The translations under genes and the position numbers were made by a program. This document shows positions 30,913 to 39,281 of a stretch of 39,285 nucleotides of DNA, in pieces. The DNA comes from an uncultured Bacillota bacterium (lineage in GTDB: Bacteria; Bacillota; Limnochordia; Limnochordales; ZCTH02-B6). How positions within the stretch are numbered: position 1 is the stretch's first letter; every line of letters starts with the position of its first letter. The stretch lies in NCBI GenBank assembly GCA_937916565.1, contig CALFSR010000063.1, positions 1-39,285 on the forward strand, given 5' to 3'. Under the pieces are notes generated by a model, which was given only the letters and a program-made list of their open reading frames with translations, did not search any database and was not told the DNA's origin.

Positions 30913-32481
30913 TCACAATAAGACGCTGATGCCCCACGCAACGGGAATCCACCAGTAGGCCACCGCGGAGATCAAGATGATGAAGGCGATGGTGAGCCAA
31001 AACCCGACCCGGATCATCTCCTGCGGCTGGATGTAGCCGCTGCCAAAGACGATGGCGTTGGGCGGCGTGGCCACCGGCAGCATAAAGCCGCAGGAGGCGG
31101 CGGTGGCGGCGCCGATCATGAGCAGGTACGGGTGTACGCCGAGGCCGACCCCCAGGCCTGCCATGACCGGCATAAAGACCGTGGCCGTGGCTGTGTTGGA
31201 CGTGACGTTGGTCAGAAACATCACCAGCGTCACCACCAGCGTCACGAGCATGAGCGGCGAAGCTCCCCGCAGTCCCGACAGCTGTTCCGCGGCCCACCGG
31301 GCCGCGCCCGACGATTCGATCCCTGCCGCCAGCGCCAAGCCCCCGCCAAACAGCAGCAGGACGCCCCAAGGGAGATCCGACGTATCCCTCCAGTCGATGA
31401 GCCGCCGGGAGGCAGGGCGCCCGCCGTCCGCCCGGTTTCCGGCCGGGATAAGAAACAGCGCCAGCGCTCCCATGATGCCGACCGTCGTGTCGGTGAGACC
31501 GGTGACGCCGGCGGCAGCCAGCGGCGCCTCCACGAACCCGCGCACGATCCAGAGGACGGCCACGGTCACAAACACCGCCGAGACCCGCTTCTCCGCCGTC
31601 GTCATGGGGCCGAGCTGCCGGTGGGCCCGCTCGATGACGTCACCGGCGCCGGGGATGCTCAAATTCGGCATCGGATAGGCGATATAGACGAGGTAGGCCC
31701 AGCCGGCCAACAGGCCGATAACGGCGACGGGGAGCCCGAACAACATCCACTGGCCGAAGGTGATGGTTTCTCCAAGCGCGGTGGCCACGTACGCGGCGAA
31801 GATCGCGTTGGGGGGGCTTCCGATGAGCGTGCCCACCCCTCCGATGGATGCCCCGTACGCAATGGCCAGCATCAGGGCGTGGCCGAGCGGGAAGTTTTGC
31901 GGCCGGGTGTCGACGGCCAACTCCTGCTCACGGAGCATCTCCTCGAGCTTTCGCAGCACCGCCAGGCCGATGGGCACCATCATCATCGCGGTGGCGCTGT
32001 TGGAAATCCACATGGATGCGAAGGCCGTGGCCACCATGAACCCCAGGACGATGCGGGCCGGGGAGAAGCCGACGAGCATGATGATGCGCAGGGCAAGACG
32101 CTGGTGCAACCCCCACTTTTGAATGGCGACGGAGAGCAGGAAACCGGCGAGAAATAGGAAGATGATGTTGTTTCCGTAGTTGAGGGTCACCTGGCCGGCG
32201 GGGAGGACGCCGGTGAGGGGATAGATGACGATGGGCAGCAGGGCCGTGGCTTCTACGGGGACGGCGCCGCTGATCCACCACGCCGCCATCCACGCCGTCA
32301 GCGCCGCTGCTCCGCGGGCCGTGCCTTCAAGTCCCCCCATGCTGGGCAAGAACATGATAAGGGCCCAGAGGGCCGGCCCCAACAGGAGGCCGGCCGCTTG
32401 CACGATTCGCTCTTGCCTGCCGTCTGCGCCGCCTTCGTCCGCGCTGCCCGTGCGTTTGCTGTCGTTACCAGCCTGTGTCAT
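30913..32481 (-). CDS. Na+-coupled di-/tricarboxylate transporter (DASS/SLC13 family)
   Basis: Inner-membrane symporter of 522 aa that imports dicarboxylates such as succinate or malate with Na+, or possibly sulfate. Both inverted-repeat signatures are present: WISNSATAMMMVPIGLAVL with GTLIGSPPNAIFAAY in the first half, and NVTSNTATATVFMPVMAGL with ATPPNAIVFGSGYIQPQEM in the second. The two SNT motifs form the Na+/carboxylate sites. About eleven hydrophobic segments can be counted. The N-terminus (~25 residues) is hydrophilic and variable. The ATG follows AAGAAGGTGA. It has no partner genes nearby and ends facing ddh. The substrate cannot be assigned by sequence alone. Confidence 0.93.
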   Translation of the reverse strand: MTQAGNDSKRTGSADEGGADGRQERIVQAAGLLLGPALWALIMFLPSMGGLEGTARGAAALTAWMAAWWISGAVPVEATALLPIVIYPLTGVLPAGQVTLNYGNNIIFLFLAGFLLSVAIQKWGLHQRLALRIIMLVGFSPARIVLGFMVATAFASMWISNSATAMMMVPIGLAVLRKLEEMLREQELAVDTRPQNFPLGHALMLAIAYGASIGGVGTLIGSPPNAIFAAYVATALGETITFGQWMLFGLPVAVIGLLAGWAYLVYIAYPMPNLSIPGAGDVIERAHRQLGPMTTAEKRVSAVFVTVAVLWIVRGFVEAPLAAAGVTGLTDTTVGIMGALALFLIPAGNRADGGRPASRRLIDWRDTSDLPWGVLLLFGGGLALAAGIESSGAARWAAEQLSGLRGASPLMLVTLVVTLVMFLTNVTSNTATATVFMPVMAGLGVGLGVHPYLLMIGAATAASCGFMLPVATPPNAIVFGSGYIQPQEMIRVGFWLTIAFIILISAVAYWWIPVAWGISVLL

Positions 32482-32536
32482 GACCGGTCACCTTCTTGCG
32501 CGATGTCCGCCAAACCACCACTTAACGACGGGACGG

Positions 32537-33193
32537 CTAGGAGACGACCTCGATGCCGCCCATGGCGACGAAGCCCCGGATGATGAGCCGCGGCCCGTTC
32601 GCGTCTTGCGCCGAAGGAGCGAACCGCTTGTCCTCGATGGCGCCAAAGATGACCATCGCCTCCGGCGACAGCCGCCACGTCTCCGGCACCCGCAGCTTGA
32701 CGCCGCCGGCCAGCACGCCGACGTCGACGACCGCACCTTCGGGCGCCGGATGGGCCAGGCGCAGGTCGACCTCAAGGCCGCCGAACAGGGCCGACAGTTC
32801 GGCGCGCCTGAGCTCTTGCGATTCCAGGCGGTGGTTGGAGCCCGAGAACATGGCCACGAGCCGCACCGACGGCGCGCCGTGGGCCGCCATGTCCCCTCCC
32901 CGCCGCCCGAGCAGCAGGTACGCGCCGATGGCGATGATGGCCAGAGGCCAGAACATGCCCACGAAGCTCCCGGGCAAAACCCCGAAATTTTGCAGGAGGA
33001 AGGCGCCGCCGAAGGCGATCAAGATCCCGCCGCCGACCCACGATCCCCCGGTGCCTTGCAGCACGCCGGCGATCACCAGGATGAGCGGCCAAAAGACGCG
33101 AAAGATCGTGCCGGCTTCCACCACGCCCAGTGTATCCAGCAGAAACACAACGCCCAGCGCCAGCAGGATGATCCCGAAAAGCCTTTGACCCAT
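32537..33193 (-). CDS. LiaF-like membrane protein
   Basis: The 218-aa protein has four short hydrophobic segments in the first ~105 residues (LFGIILLALGVVFLLDTLGV, IFRVFWPLILVIAGVLQ, GGGILIAFGGAFLLQNFGVL, MFWPLAIIAIGAYLLLG), typical of the LiaF/DUF5668 membrane module. The C-terminal half (SVRLVAMFSGSNHRLESQEL, SALFGGLEVDLR, GAVVDVGVLAGGVKLRVPE) is the beta-helical LiaF C-terminal domain. LiaF proteins restrain the cell-envelope stress kinase LiaS in Bacillus; no LiaRS pair is nearby, so a general envelope role is safer. The ATG has AAAGGAGAT about 7 bases upstream. It is divergent from the methyltransferase gene. Confidence 0.85.
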   Translation of the reverse strand: MGQRLFGIILLALGVVFLLDTLGVVEAGTIFRVFWPLILVIAGVLQGTGGSWVGGGILIAFGGAFLLQNFGVLPGSFVGMFWPLAIIAIGAYLLLGRRGGDMAAHGAPSVRLVAMFSGSNHRLESQELRRAELSALFGGLEVDLRLAHPAPEGAVVDVGVLAGGVKLRVPETWRLSPEAMVIFGAIEDKRFAPSAQDANGPRLIIRGFVAMGGIEVVS

Positions 33194-33351
33194 GGGAACA
33201 TCTCCTTTCGTTTGCCCACCTCCGGGCGCCCAGCGCCGCAGCCACCAGGATTTCCCGGCCACGAACGGTATTCCCTTGAGGGGCGGGACCTACCTGCACT
33301 TCTCGGCGCGGACCGCTTATATTCCAATTATTCGCTTCCGGAGGGACCGCT

Positions 33352-34584
33352 GTGCAGCTGACCTGGCCGGGCAAGGAAGAAGCGATGGCGTCGGCGGCAA
33401 GCCCCCCGCGGGGCATGCTCGTGCATGAAGGCGGAGACGGGCTCCCGGACGCAGGCCACATCTTCATCGAAGGCGACAACCTCGACGCGCTAAAACTGCT
33501 TAGGCCCGCCTTCGCGGGGCGTGTGCGGATGATCTACATCGACCCGCCCTACAATACCGGCCAAGGCTTCGTTTACAGCGACCGGCAGAGCGATGCGGCG
33601 TGGCTGTCCATGATGTACCCGCGGCTTGTACTGGCCCGGGAGCTCCTGCACGACCAAGGCGCCATCTTCGTCAGCATCGACGACCACGAGCTGCACTACT
33701 TGCGGGCTATCATGGACGAGATTTTCGGCCGCGAAGCGTTTCGAAACTGCATCATCGTCGGCCGGGGCACCAAGAGCGTGCAGGCCCAGTTCGCGGCCGT
33801 CGCGAGTTTGGCCAGCGGGCATGAGTATGTGGTGATGTACGCGAAGTCGGAGGGGGCGCGGTTTGCCAACCTGCGGGTGCCCCGCGAGGAGCGCCGCCCG
33901 GGCACTTGGAACAACCACTGGCGCGGCACGGACCGGCCGACCATGCGCTACCCGCTTTTTGGGATCATCCCCGAGCGGGGCCAGTGGCGGTGGAGCAAAG
34001 AGCGCAGCCTGGCGGCGGCGGCAAACTACGAGCGGATGCTTTCCGAGCTTGGCGAAACGGCCGAGACGGTCACGCAGGAGCAGATCGACGGGTGGTACCT
34101 TAACGAGCGGCGCCGGGGACGGCGGGTGGACTTGCTGCGCCTTTCCAGCGCGGGGAAACCGGAACACTACGTGCCCCCGTCGGACACGCGGCTAGCGAGC
34201 ACTTTATGGACCGACATTACGGCCAAGGGAAGCCGGGAGCTGGAGCGGCTGTTGGGCCCGGGCGTCTTTGACAACCCCAAGCCGGTCGCCCTCATCCGCC
34301 GCATGCTGGAGTGGGTGACGCGGCCCGAGGCGGGCGACGTCGTACTGGACTTTTTCGCCGGCTCGTGCACGACGGCCCACGCGGTGCTCGAACTCAACGC
34401 CGCCGACGGCGGCAACCGGCGCTGCATCGTCGTGCAGCAGCCCGAACCGACGCCCCCGGGATCACCGGCCCGGCAGGCAGGTTTTGACACGATCGCGGCC
34501 ATCGGCCGCGCCCGCATCGCGAAGGTGCAGGAGCAGCTGCCCGCGGCCGCACCGTGGCACTGGTGCCGGATCGAGCCGGCGTGA
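33352..34584 (+). CDS. Solitary DNA (adenine-N6) methyltransferase, beta class
   Basis: SAM-dependent DNA methyltransferase, 410 aa. Catalytic motif IV (YIDPPYNTG, D64-Y67) lies before SAM-binding motif I (DFFAGSCTTAHAV, 333-345), the order of the beta class, and resembles type III Mod or type IIG-like enzymes. Motif I normally reads FAGSGTT; here the second Gly is Cys (C339). The middle section (~150-280) is the target-recognition part and does not reveal the site. The C-terminus (GFDTIAAIGRARIAKVQEQL) is typical. No restriction endonuclease gene is adjacent, so it is an orphan enzyme or part of a reduced system. The GTG start has GGAGGG 6 bases upstream; the preceding ~40 bases are AT-rich. 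Confidence 0.9.
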   Translation: MQLTWPGKEEAMASAASPPRGMLVHEGGDGLPDAGHIFIEGDNLDALKLLRPAFAGRVRMIYIDPPYNTGQGFVYSDRQSDAAWLSMMYPRLVLARELLHDQGAIFVSIDDHELHYLRAIMDEIFGREAFRNCIIVGRGTKSVQAQFAAVASLASGHEYVVMYAKSEGARFANLRVPREERRPGTWNNHWRGTDRPTMRYPLFGIIPERGQWRWSKERSLAAAANYERMLSELGETAETVTQEQIDGWYLNERRRGRRVDLLRLSSAGKPEHYVPPSDTRLASTLWTDITAKGSRELERLLGPGVFDNPKPVALIRRMLEWVTRPEAGDVVLDFFAGSCTTAHAVLELNAADGGNRRCIVVQQPEPTPPGSPARQAGFDTIAAIGRARIAKVQEQLPAAAPWHWCRIEPA

Positions 34585-34615
34585 GCCTGCCGCGCCGCGA
34601 GCTCTTCGCGGCCGC

Positions 34616-34891
34616 CTATAGCTGCAGGAACAGCCGCTTCGCCTCCTGCAGGGCTGCCTTTGGGTCCACCTCCGGGTCCTCTTGGAAAAGACAGGCCTCC
34701 AAGTGCTCGACGATGACTTGCGTGGCCACCTTGTTGACGGCGTTGCGCAGCGCGGTCAGCTGCGTGATGACGTCCGCGCACGGGCGGCCTTCCTCCAGCA
34801 TGCGCTGGATGCCGCGGGCCTGCCCCTCGATGCGGCGCAGCCGGTCGGTGAGCTGCTTGATGACTTTCGGGTCGCGGATCTGTGCGGCCAT
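34616..34891 (-). CDS. csoR: CsoR-type copper-sensing repressor
   Basis: Small four-helix DNA-binding protein, 91 aa, of the CsoR/RcnR family. The Cu(I) ligands are placed as in Mycobacterium CsoR (C36/H61/C65): C38 in GRPCADV, H63 and C67 in VEHLEAC, with identical spacing. This argues for copper rather than nickel, formaldehyde or persulfide sensing. The helix QLTDRLRRIEGQARGIQRML is the family hallmark. A GAGGGACGG site precedes the ATG. Its own promoter contains a perfect TGTACCCC/GGGGTACA palindrome, so it should repress itself until copper binds. No copper ATPase or chaperone gene is adjacent, so its main targets lie elsewhere. Confidence 0.95.
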   Translation of the reverse strand: MAAQIRDPKVIKQLTDRLRRIEGQARGIQRMLEEGRPCADVITQLTALRNAVNKVATQVIVEHLEACLFQEDPEVDPKAALQEAKRLFLQL

Positions 34892-34914
34892 GTGCCCGTC
34901 CCTCCTCGCGACTT

Positions 34915-34944
34915 ACTGTACCCCCTGGGGTACACAAGGGTCAA
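34915..34944 (-). promoter_or_regulatory. csoR promoter with CsoR operator in the spacer
   Basis: TTGACC (34939-34944) and TACAGT (34915-34920) are 18 bases apart on the minus strand. Between and overlapping them is TGTACCCC-CT-GGGGTACA (34917-34934), a perfect 8+8 palindrome of the G/C-tract type known for CsoR. Binding would block RNA polymerase. Confidence 0.88.
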
Positions 34945-35016
34945 GGCCGCCGGGATCGAGGCGTTGGCGCCGGCGCACCCAGTGAGGATGGAGGCCGTGC
35001 TCTACCGGCGCCGGAG

Positions 35017-35022
35017 TATAAT
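35017..35022 (+). promoter_or_regulatory. Possible -10 box of the PHP gene
   Basis: A consensus TATAAT lies 18 bases before the chosen start. No good -35 is seen 16-18 bases upstream, and the transcript leader would be very short, so this is tentative. Confidence 0.35.
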
Positions 35023-35040
35023 GGGCGCGGAGGGATGACG

Positions 35041-36075
35041 GTGACAGGCGGCTGGCACGACAAGGCGGGCGTCATCCACGTACACTCCCGCTACTCGGAC
35101 GGCAAGGGCACGGTCCAGGACGTAATCCGGGCGGCCAACAAGGCTGGGCTCGACTTTCTCATCCTGACCGACCACGATACGCTGGCCCCCCTGCGGGACG
35201 GCTGGGAGGGCTGGCACGGCCGCACGCTCCTTTTGGTCGGCACGGAGGTTTCGCCCGACGACGGCAACCACTACCTGGGACTTGGAATCCGGGAGGAGGT
35301 TTCCCGGGACGTGCCGCCGGCGGAGTACATCCGCGCCATTGCAGACCAGGGCGGCCTCGGCTTTATCGCCCACCCGGACTACCCGCCGAAAAGCCAATAC
35401 CCCTTAAAGCTGTTCCCCTGGCACGACTGGTCGGTCCGGGGCTACACGGGCTTGGAGATCTGGACGTACACGGTGGACTGGTTGACGGGCGTGACCAGCG
35501 TCTGGCGGCTGCTCCGGGCTCTCATCGCCCCGCAATGGTTCGCCGACGGGCCTTTCCCCGAAACGTTGGCCCGGTGGGACGCGCTGTGCCAGGCGGCCTG
35601 GGCCGAGGGCCGACGGGTGGTCGGCATCGGCTCCCAGGATGCGCACGGGATCTTGTACTCGTACCGGCGCATGTTCCGGGCCGTGCGCACGCACATCCTC
35701 ATCGCCGGCGGCTGGCGGGGCGATCCGGAGATGGACAAGGCGCTGGTGCTGGAGGCTTTGGGCGCGGGGCGCTGCTACGTCGCCAACGACTTGCTGCAGG
35801 ACGCCAGCGGCTTCCGGTTTCACGCCGAGCGGGGATCACGAACGGCTCCGATGGGTGCATCGCTGGCGGTGGGCGGCGGAGCGTGGCTGCGGGTGCAAGC
35901 GCCGGTCCGGTGCCGCCTTACGCTCCGCACGCCCGCCGGCGTCGTGGCCGAGGCCGAAGGCGAGACCCTCGAGCATCGCGTGACGGAGCCCGGCGTCTAC
36001 CGGGTCGAGGCCCGGCTCCTGCGGCGGGGCGCGTGGCGGGCGTGGGTGTTTGCCAACCCGGTTTACCTGCGCTGA
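35041..36075 (+). CDS. PHP-domain metal-dependent phosphoesterase
   Basis: This 344-aa protein has a complete PHP metal site: HVHSRYSDGKG (two His, one Asp), LTDHDTLAPL, GTEVSPDDG, FIAHPDYPPK and GSQDAHGIL. PHP enzymes hydrolyse phosphoesters such as histidinol phosphate, nucleotides or pAp; the exact substrate is not clear. The last ~75 residues (ASLAVGGGAWLRVQAPV to the end) form an Ig-like beta domain often attached to secreted or general PHP proteins. There is no signal peptide. I prefer the GTG at 35041, with GGAGGG 6 bases upstream; the ATG at 35035 abuts that site. It faces away from csoR and converges with the FtsA-like gene. Confidence 0.88.
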   Translation: MTGGWHDKAGVIHVHSRYSDGKGTVQDVIRAANKAGLDFLILTDHDTLAPLRDGWEGWHGRTLLLVGTEVSPDDGNHYLGLGIREEVSRDVPPAEYIRAIADQGGLGFIAHPDYPPKSQYPLKLFPWHDWSVRGYTGLEIWTYTVDWLTGVTSVWRLLRALIAPQWFADGPFPETLARWDALCQAAWAEGRRVVGIGSQDAHGILYSYRRMFRAVRTHILIAGGWRGDPEMDKALVLEALGAGRCYVANDLLQDASGFRFHAERGSRTAPMGASLAVGGGAWLRVQAPVRCRLTLRTPAGVVAEAEGETLEHRVTEPGVYRVEARLLRRGAWRAWVFANPVYLR

Positions 36076-36128
36076 CGCGCCCGGGTCGGCGCCGGCCCCC
36101 GAGCCGCCTGCGCGGCGGCCTTCCGGCG

Positions 36129-38375
36129 CTACGAGAGGCGTCGGTGCGCCTGGCCGTTTGTCCGCCCGTCTCCGCTGAAACCTTCTTGGTCCGGGACGAA
36201 TCGGATGGCGATGACGTCGCCGTCCCGCACGGGCGCCGTATAGCCGGCGGGCACGCCCCCCACCTGGATGAGGACGCGCCGGCCGAGCACCAGCTCTTCC
36301 GCGCCGATGCCGGCATGGGGCAACAGCTGGTACAGGGGCACCGATCCGGCCGAGACCACCTCGATGCGGTCGCCCTCCCAAACCGGATCATCCAGGGCGG
36401 CGGGAGCGCCGTTGCGGAGCACGTCCGCCGGCACCGCGACCGACACCGGCTCGCCGTTGAGCGTCACCTGAATCGTCCGCTCCAGCGACACACCGGCCGC
36501 GGTGACGGCGTCCCGCACCGTCACTTGCTGGCCGGGTTCCCAATCCCAGCGATCGCCGTCCCGCACCGGGTCGCCGGGGCTCGCGGGTTCGCCGTTGCGC
36601 AGGAGGACGGCGCCCGTCCGGCACGCGATGGTCCTCCCGTTCACTTGGCAGCGCACATCCCGGCTGGGCAGCCGGCGGCCAACGGCTTCCAAAAGCTCCG
36701 CCGCCGTCCGGGGAAAACGGATCTCGAGCTCGTCCCGGTCTTGCACCAGCTCGTCCAGTTGTGCCGCGAGGCCGTTGCGGCGCACGAGGATCGGCAAGTC
36801 CTGCCACGTGTTCTCAAACTGAATGCGAACCGGGGCCCGACGGTCGTCGCCGGATTGGGCGGCCCGCCACCGCTCGACGAGGGTGCGCACCGTGAGGACA
36901 GGGGGCTCGCCGTCCAGCGCCTCGCCTAGCTGAACCTCGTCCTGGTTTCGGAGCACCGTGTCCAAGGACGCCGGCTCGCCGTTGACGTGCACGGCGGCCG
37001 CGGTGCCCCGGGTGCCCGGGATGACTTGCAGTTCGCCGTTGACGGTAATGGTCAGGCCGCTGCCCATGCGCCCCGTCAGCCGGTGCAGCGGCAAGCCGGC
37101 GATGCGGGCGGCCTCCCGCACCGTGCACCGGTCGGGCAGGAACAGGCACACGGGCCGCCCGTCGACCCGCACCCGTACGGGAGGAAGCTGGGTTCCCCTC
37201 ACGGCGAGCAGCGCAATCCCGAGGGCCGTGATGACGTCGGGTCCCTGCAGGTCATCTCCGCCAAAGGCCAGCCGCACCGCCCGCCGGTTGCGGATGGAAA
37301 CCCGGGCCGGCGCCATGTCGAGGGCGGCGGCCAGCGATTCGATTAGCCCCGGCGTCTGGCTGCCGCCGCCGACCAGCAGCACGGCGTCGGGCGGGGCCAC
37401 CGCCCACTGGTGGATCTCCGCCGCGATGCGGGAGGCAAGGCGCCGGACGGCGTCCTGGGTGATCTCCCGCAGGAGGGAAGCGGTCAGCTCCACCGGTTCC
37501 CCCAGCACGTTTTCGACGACCGCCGTCCCGCCCGCAGACACCTGGCGCTTGGCCTGCTCGGCCACGGTAAAGTCCAGGAGCAGCTCCCTGGCGACGGTTT
37601 CCGTGATGGCGTCGCCCGCTTCCGGCACCATGGCGTACGCCTGGACCGTGCCCTGCCCCGTCATGGCGATGTCGGAGGTGCCGGCGCCGACGTCGATGAG
37701 CACGAGATTGAGGTGGCGCATCGTGTCGGGCACGAGGGCTTCGAGGGCCGCGATGGGCTCCAGGGTCAGGCTGGCCATCTCAAGGTCCGCATAGCCCAGG
37801 GCCCCCTCCAGCGAGTCGACAACCGCGCCCGGGAGGAACGTGGCGAGAACCTCGACGGCGAGCCGGCTGCCGCGCTGGCCGACGAGCCGTCCGATGGGGT
37901 CTCCGTCCAGCCATGCGCCGGTCACGGTGTGGGCGATGCAGTAGAAACCGTGGCTTTGCTCCCCCTTGGGCAGGGAGGAAATGAGGGCGAACTGCGCGTC
38001 CGCGACGGCTTCCCACTCCAGCTGCCGGTTCATCTCTTCGGTTACGGCCACGTGGCTCGTGTGGGACTGCTCGGCGCGGCCCCGCACGGTGCGCAAGGCG
38101 CGCCCGGCGGCGGCGATGTGGGCATGGGTGAACGTGACGCCGAGGGCCGCCTCCAGGCGTTCCTTTACCTGGCGCAGGGTGCGGCCGACGGCGGGCACGT
38201 CGTGGACTTGCCCGTCCCGCATGGACCGCGTGTGGTGGCGCACGAAGCAGGACGCGAGCACTTCCACGCCGCTGGGGCCGTCGCCCGGTTTCTCGCGCAC
38301 GGCGAGGCCAAGCACTTTGTGGGTGCCGATGTCTAGGACGAGGCGCACGGTCGCCGGAGAGGCCCAAGTCTCCAT
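36129..38375 (-). CDS. FtsA/PilM-like ATPase with repeated beta-grasp-like C-terminal modules
   Basis: Actin-fold protein of 748 aa, far longer than FtsA (~420). The N-terminal ~390 residues follow FtsA: phosphate-1 loop LVLDIGTHKVLGLAV (D15), an SHS2/1C-like segment (THAHIAAAGRALRTVRG), phosphate-2 loop LVLIDVGAGTSDIAM, and adenosine motif VLLVGGGSQTPGLIESLAAA. From ~400 on there are repeated short modules with the pattern VNGEP...LRNGD (VHVNGEPASLDTVLRNQDEV, VNGRTIACRTGAVLLRNGEP, LNGEPVSVAVPADVLRNGAP, VPAGYTAPVRDGDVIAIRFV), resembling ubiquitin-like beta-grasp units. There is no obvious FtsA membrane-targeting helix at the C-terminus. Related large FtsA-like proteins occur in clostridial Firmicutes; their role is unsettled (division, or scaffold assembly). 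It is a single gene; the ATG has GAAGGTGA upstream. Confidence 0.85.
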   Translation of the reverse strand: METWASPATVRLVLDIGTHKVLGLAVREKPGDGPSGVEVLASCFVRHHTRSMRDGQVHDVPAVGRTLRQVKERLEAALGVTFTHAHIAAAGRALRTVRGRAEQSHTSHVAVTEEMNRQLEWEAVADAQFALISSLPKGEQSHGFYCIAHTVTGAWLDGDPIGRLVGQRGSRLAVEVLATFLPGAVVDSLEGALGYADLEMASLTLEPIAALEALVPDTMRHLNLVLIDVGAGTSDIAMTGQGTVQAYAMVPEAGDAITETVARELLLDFTVAEQAKRQVSAGGTAVVENVLGEPVELTASLLREITQDAVRRLASRIAAEIHQWAVAPPDAVLLVGGGSQTPGLIESLAAALDMAPARVSIRNRRAVRLAFGGDDLQGPDVITALGIALLAVRGTQLPPVRVRVDGRPVCLFLPDRCTVREAARIAGLPLHRLTGRMGSGLTITVNGELQVIPGTRGTAAAVHVNGEPASLDTVLRNQDEVQLGEALDGEPPVLTVRTLVERWRAAQSGDDRRAPVRIQFENTWQDLPILVRRNGLAAQLDELVQDRDELEIRFPRTAAELLEAVGRRLPSRDVRCQVNGRTIACRTGAVLLRNGEPASPGDPVRDGDRWDWEPGQQVTVRDAVTAAGVSLERTIQVTLNGEPVSVAVPADVLRNGAPAALDDPVWEGDRIEVVSAGSVPLYQLLPHAGIGAEELVLGRRVLIQVGGVPAGYTAPVRDGDVIAIRFVPDQEGFSGDGRTNGQAHRRLS

Positions 38376-38558
38376 GGCATCACCTTCTCGGACGTGTATT
38401 TATGTAGGAAAAGATCGAGATCCTGCGTCCCGGCCCGCCGCGAGATTGTGGGCCCCGTAGGGCCGGGCGGCCGGGCGAGGGGCGGGTCGATATGGTAATG
38501 TTACAGTAACGCTGCCTGCGGCTGGCAGGCACCCCCACGGAGGCGGGAGGGCGCAGAC

Positions 38559-39044
38559 TTGGGCGTTTGGGAATGGGTCGCTTTCGTAACGGCCTTTATC
38601 TTTATGCTGATCGGCGCGGCGGGTACGGTGGTGCCGGTCCTTCCGGGACTGCCCCTTATCTGGCTCGCGTCCCTCGGCTTTGCGCTGGTGGACGGCTTTG
38701 AACGGGTGGACTGGGCGTTTCTCGGCGGGCTGCTTTTGGTGACGGTTGCGGCGGAGGCCGCAGACCACCTGGCTCGCGTGTGGGGTGCGCGACGGTTTGG
38801 CGCCGGGCGGGCCGGGGCGTGGGGCGCGGTCATCGGGGCGCTGGTGGGGCTCTTTTTCCTGCCGGTGGGCCTTGTGCTGGGCCCGTTTCTCGGCGCGCTC
38901 ATGGGCGAGCTTTTGGCCGGCCGGTCCTTCGGCGAATCCGTGCGGGCCGGCTGGGGGAGCCTCCTTGGGTCGGTCGGCTCCATGGCGGTCAAGTTCATGG
39001 TCGCCCTGGGAATGGCCGTCGCGTTTGTCTTGAAGGTGTTTTGA
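38559..39044 (+). CDS. DUF456-family membrane protein
   Basis: This 161-aa, Gly/Ala/Val-rich protein has about four hydrophobic segments: WVAFVTAFIFMLIGAAGTVV, LPGLPLIWLASLGFALVDGF, AGAWGAVIGALVGLFFLPVG and GSMAVKFMVALGMAVAFVLKV. VPVLPGLPLIW and GAVIGALVGLFFLPVGLVLG are typical of DUF456 proteins, whose function is unknown. The start is a TTG with GGGAGGG 7 bases upstream. It is divergent from the FtsA-like gene; the 180-base gap holds a GTTACAGTAAC palindrome (38500-38510) and a small stem TGCCTGC/GCAGGCA (38513-38531) just before its ribosome site. Confidence 0.88.
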   Translation: MGVWEWVAFVTAFIFMLIGAAGTVVPVLPGLPLIWLASLGFALVDGFERVDWAFLGGLLLVTVAAEAADHLARVWGARRFGAGRAGAWGAVIGALVGLFFLPVGLVLGPFLGALMGELLAGRSFGESVRAGWGSLLGSVGSMAVKFMVALGMAVAFVLKVF

Positions 39045-39143
39045 CCCCCGCCGTCCGCCCCGGGCGCGCCCGTGGGGGCGGCGAGGCCTCCGGCGCAGCG
39101 GCACCGGAAACCGCCCGCCCCCACGAGGCGAGGGGGGAGAGAG

Positions 39144-39212
39144 ATGGCTGAGCTGCCGCGATCGGCAGGCGTCAGCCGGCAAGAGTCATGGGTTTCGGTC
39201 GCACACGGTTAG
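39144..39212 (+). CDS. Possible 22-codon leader ORF
   Basis: An ATG follows a strong GAGGGGGGAGAG site and opens a 22-residue frame (MAELPRSAGVSRQESWVSVA then HG and TAG). It resembles no family known to me. The stop runs directly into a set of inverted repeats, so a leader-peptide role is possible. This could equally be chance. Confidence 0.25.
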   Translation: MAELPRSAGVSRQESWVSVAHG

Positions 39213-39281
39213 CGGTCGCGCGGCCAGGACTTGCGGGCCGCCGCCCGTGACCGCTCAACCAACGAGCGCGTTGGAACGCTC
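39211..39281 (+). other. Nested inverted repeats at the right edge
   Basis: AGCGGTC (39211-39217) pairs with GACCGCT (39249-39255), enclosing CGGCC (39221-39225) paired with GGCCG (39236-39240). Next, CCAACG (39259-39264) can pair with CGTTGG (39269-39274), or instead GAGCG (39264-39268) with CGCTC (39277-39281); the two are mutually exclusive. No T-tract is seen before the window ends. Confidence 0.5.

Noticed and set aside
34594..34612. Terminator between the methyltransferase and csoR
   Set aside because: A 7-bp stem (GCCGCGA/TCGCGGC) exists but lacks a T-tract and is too weak to call.
36103..36119. Terminator between the PHP and FtsA-like genes
   Set aside because: GCCGCC/GGCGGC is only 6 bp in very GC-rich sequence, so it is expected by chance.
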